DNA of 6,268 nt from a bacterium (GTDB lineage: Bacteria; Chlamydiota; Chlamydiia; Chlamydiales; SM23-39). Shown in pieces: positions 4,839 to 6,268 of the stretch. Position 1 is the stretch's first letter. The number at the start of each line of letters is the position of its first letter. The position numbers and the translations under genes are program-made. The notes under the pieces are model-generated. The model had not been told where the DNA came from, ran no database searches, and was given only the letters and a program-made list of their open reading frames with translations. Location: positions 1 to 6,268 of the forward strand of contig JAKAFF010000089.1 of assembly GCA_021818045.1 (NCBI GenBank). The letters run 5' to 3'.

Positions 4839-5891
4839 TTAACTCATCTTGAGAATATAATTCGAGATTTTCTGAGATTTTTCTCTGAGATAATAAATGG
4901 ATGGATCGAGCTCAAAACAGTCGGGAATCGGCTCATCCCATTGCTGTAACAATTTTCGATCAAAAGCCAGAAGTGCTTGCTGAACCGTTGCAAGACTTTT
5001 GTCTCCCCTGGCATTTTTGAGCGGAGCGTACACCTCATCACGAGGATAAACGACAACTCCTACCCGATCTGCAAATGACAAAACATCAAAAAGGAATCTT
5101 TCAGGTTTCCAAATTATCTGATTTTGATATTTTTTGTACGCATAATGCCAAGGTAATTCACAATCTCGAATTGTTTCGACCCATGAGAGACTCAAGCAAA
5201 AAAGGCCGATATGAGCAATGGGAGCTTCGAAATGAGCAGGGAGTTCAGAATACTCTTGCACCCCAATTCTCCCTTCCTTTTTGACCACAACACCGACCTT
5301 TTCTTGAGGATCCGTTCTCAAAATTGTTTTCAGAGTTGCCTCATTGGCTTGCATTTCATGGAAACCGCAAAGCGTTGCATCAAACGGGTCGGCAAGAGGA
5401 TTGTCAATAGGCAGTACGATTACAGATTCAATCCCTTGCTTTCTCCACTTTTCGGCAATCCCCGACTGACAGAGCAGTTGCAAAGCTTCCCCATTTCCGT
5501 TGGGACCTTCTCCAACCCTCCCTTGACGATCTTCCGTTAAAAAAGGGGTGTTTCTCTGTTGAAATAGAGAGAGGTCAGAGACTCCAAAATGGTCATTTTG
5601 TTTTAAATAGTTGTCGATGGTTTCATGATTTTCCGAGGATGTCATCACAGCTATAGGCAAATGACTCTCATAAGCTTGGGCAGCAGCACGGCCTCTCTCA
5701 CAAAATATTTGCAGCAAGGTCTTCTGTCGAATAGGGGTTACAGGAGTGAGGGCTTTAGGATGTGTTGCCGCCAGACGCGTTCCTTGGCCACCCGCCAAGA
5801 CCAAACAGGCAACTTTTCCTCGAGATAAAAGCTCTTCTCCAGCCTTGCGAGCTTCATCTGTTGGTAGATCGTAGTCGGTCACAGGGATCAT
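4839..5891 (-). CDS. UDP-N-acetylhexosamine pyrophosphorylase, eukaryotic UAP type (UDPGP family)
   Basis: This enzyme is predicted to make UDP-GlcNAc from UTP and GlcNAc-1-phosphate, the precursor of lipid A and peptidoglycan. In order, the 350-residue protein shows VLAGGQGTRL (31-40), the nucleotide-binding loop; HPKAL (44-48); KTLLQIFCERG (57-67); MTSSENHETI (83-92); GPNGNGEALQLL (129-140); LPIDNPLADP (160-169), the acidic uridine/metal region; EKVGVVVKKEGRIGVQEYSEL (197-217); LPWHYAYKK (246-254); FLFDVLSFA (266-274); and RDEVYAPLKNARGDKS (284-299). These match the UAP1/AGX branch better than UDP-glucose pyrophosphorylases or GlmU. It is short: eukaryotic UAPs have about 100 residues before the loop, whereas only 30 precede it here. 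The usual final Gly of GTRLG is Ala41. The ATG at 5891 is supported by AGGAGG 8 bases upstream and overlaps the preceding stop. Activity and exact sugar are inferred. Confidence 0.88.
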   Translation of the reverse strand: MIPVTDYDLPTDEARKAGEELLSRGKVACLVLAGGQGTRLAATHPKALTPVTPIRQKTLLQIFCERGRAAAQAYESHLPIAVMTSSENHETIDNYLKQNDHFGVSDLSLFQQRNTPFLTEDRQGRVGEGPNGNGEALQLLCQSGIAEKWRKQGIESVIVLPIDNPLADPFDATLCGFHEMQANEATLKTILRTDPQEKVGVVVKKEGRIGVQEYSELPAHFEAPIAHIGLFCLSLSWVETIRDCELPWHYAYKKYQNQIIWKPERFLFDVLSFADRVGVVVYPRDEVYAPLKNARGDKSLATVQQALLAFDRKLLQQWDEPIPDCFELDPSIYYLREKSQKISNYILKMS

Positions 5892-6268
5892 CCAATGACC
5901 CTCCTCACCTGCTCCACTGGAATGAGAGCGGCGTTTTTTCGATCGAGGCTGATCAGGGGAGTGTGTTCCAAAAGAGGATTCGGAGAGGGAACATTTTGTT
6001 TCATAATACCGTGATTAGGGTCTGCCCACAGAGAAATAATTTTCAATTTAAAAGGAGTGTTGAGGAAATAAGTGATTCCGAGAACCCCTGAGTCAGGCGC
6101 AATCAACACACGACAGTTGTTTTTTAAGATGGCCAGCATTTCATGAAGAGATGTCTCTCCCCGTAAATCAAACAGTTGAGGATGGTTAAATGTGGGCTCT
6201 TTTTTCATACCCAGTAAAACAATAGGCCCTTCCAACGCATTAAAAAGTTGTTGCCAATGTGTTACAGG
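5888..6268 (-). CDS. GT9-like glycosyltransferase (ADP-heptose:LPS heptosyltransferase type), C-terminal part
   Basis: The frame enters at the right edge without a stop and runs 126 codons to a TGA at 5890-5888. It looks like the C-terminal half of a GT-B enzyme of family GT9, which add heptose or related sugars to lipopolysaccharide core at the cytoplasmic face of the inner membrane. Visible features are WQQLFNALEGPIVLLG (the start of the second Rossmann domain), FDLRGETSLHEMLAIL, and VLIAPDSGVLGITYFLNTP, which matches the donor-binding D-S-G block. Then comes IISLWADPNHG, where the family usually has FG-x-TDP. The conserved His that normally follows D-S-G-x-x is Gly here, so donor choice may differ or the protein may be divergent. 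A TTG near 6235 is not a credible start, because similarity extends upstream. The 3' end carries the ribosome site for the next gene and overlaps its ATG by 4 bases. Confidence 0.75.
   Translation of the reverse strand, partial: PVTHWQQLFNALEGPIVLLGMKKEPTFNHPQLFDLRGETSLHEMLAILKNNCRVLIAPDSGVLGITYFLNTPFKLKIISLWADPNHGIMKQNVPSPNPLLEHTPLISLDRKNAALIPVEQVRRVIG
5900..5905 (-). promoter_or_regulatory. Shine-Dalgarno site of the pyrophosphorylase gene inside the GT9 frame
   Basis: AGGAGG on the minus strand lies 8 bases before the ATG at 5891. It is also the pair of Arg codons near the end of the glycosyltransferase (VRRVIG). With the ATGA overlap it indicates translational coupling and settles the pyrophosphorylase start. 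Confidence 0.8.

Noticed and set aside
4519..5828. Several plus-strand open frames opposite gpsA and the pyrophosphorylase gene
   Set aside because: All are antisense to strongly supported genes, with no ribosome sites or recognisable motifs.
1..6268. CRISPR arrays, tRNA or rRNA genes, attachment sites, defence or toxin systems
   Set aside because: No spaced repeat array, no tRNA-like cloverleaf, and no gene beyond IS transposases and housekeeping or envelope enzymes was seen.

Overview
The window looks like part of a chromosome from a chlamydia-like bacterium (order Parachlamydiales or a relative). The main clue is a eukaryotic-type UDP-N-acetylhexosamine pyrophosphorylase directly upstream of gpsA, a pairing I recall from Chlamydia genomes. 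This assignment rests on gene content and family knowledge only. I cannot name a genus.

The host genes all read on the minus strand, so biological order runs from the right edge to the left. At the right edge is the C-terminal part of a GT-B glycosyltransferase resembling the ADP-heptose:LPS heptosyltransferases (5888-6268). Its stop overlaps the start of the UDP-HexNAc pyrophosphorylase gene (4839-5891) in an ATGA, with an AGGAGG ribosome site inside the glycosyltransferase coding region. gpsA, for NAD(P)-dependent glycerol-3-phosphate dehydrogenase, follows after 9 bases (3831-4829). The three products supply or use LPS-core sugars, UDP-GlcNAc and glycerol-3-phosphate, so the cluster reads as a cell-envelope precursor operon. 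The far left edge (1-92) holds only the first 30 codons of a UvrD/PcrA/Rep-type helicase, including its Walker A motif.

Between gpsA and the helicase lies a 3.4 kb block of mobile DNA in the opposite orientation. An IS3-family element (344-3774) carries orfA, a 9-A slippage site and a DD(35)E orfB. A second, complete IS1634-type element (1651-3731) with perfect 16-bp terminal inverted repeats has inserted into its 3' tail. Without the inner element the IS3 copy would be about 1.35 kb, normal for the family. The inner element is therefore the younger insertion. On the helicase side, a 61-codon minus-strand open tail (156-343) begins at the IS3 boundary and looks like the 3' remnant of a host gene cut by the insertion.

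I found no tRNA, rRNA, CRISPR array, riboswitch or convincing new multi-gene system. The points of most interest are the nested insertion, the host-gene remnant, the compact pyrophosphorylase within an envelope operon, and two homopolymer tracts inside gpsA.
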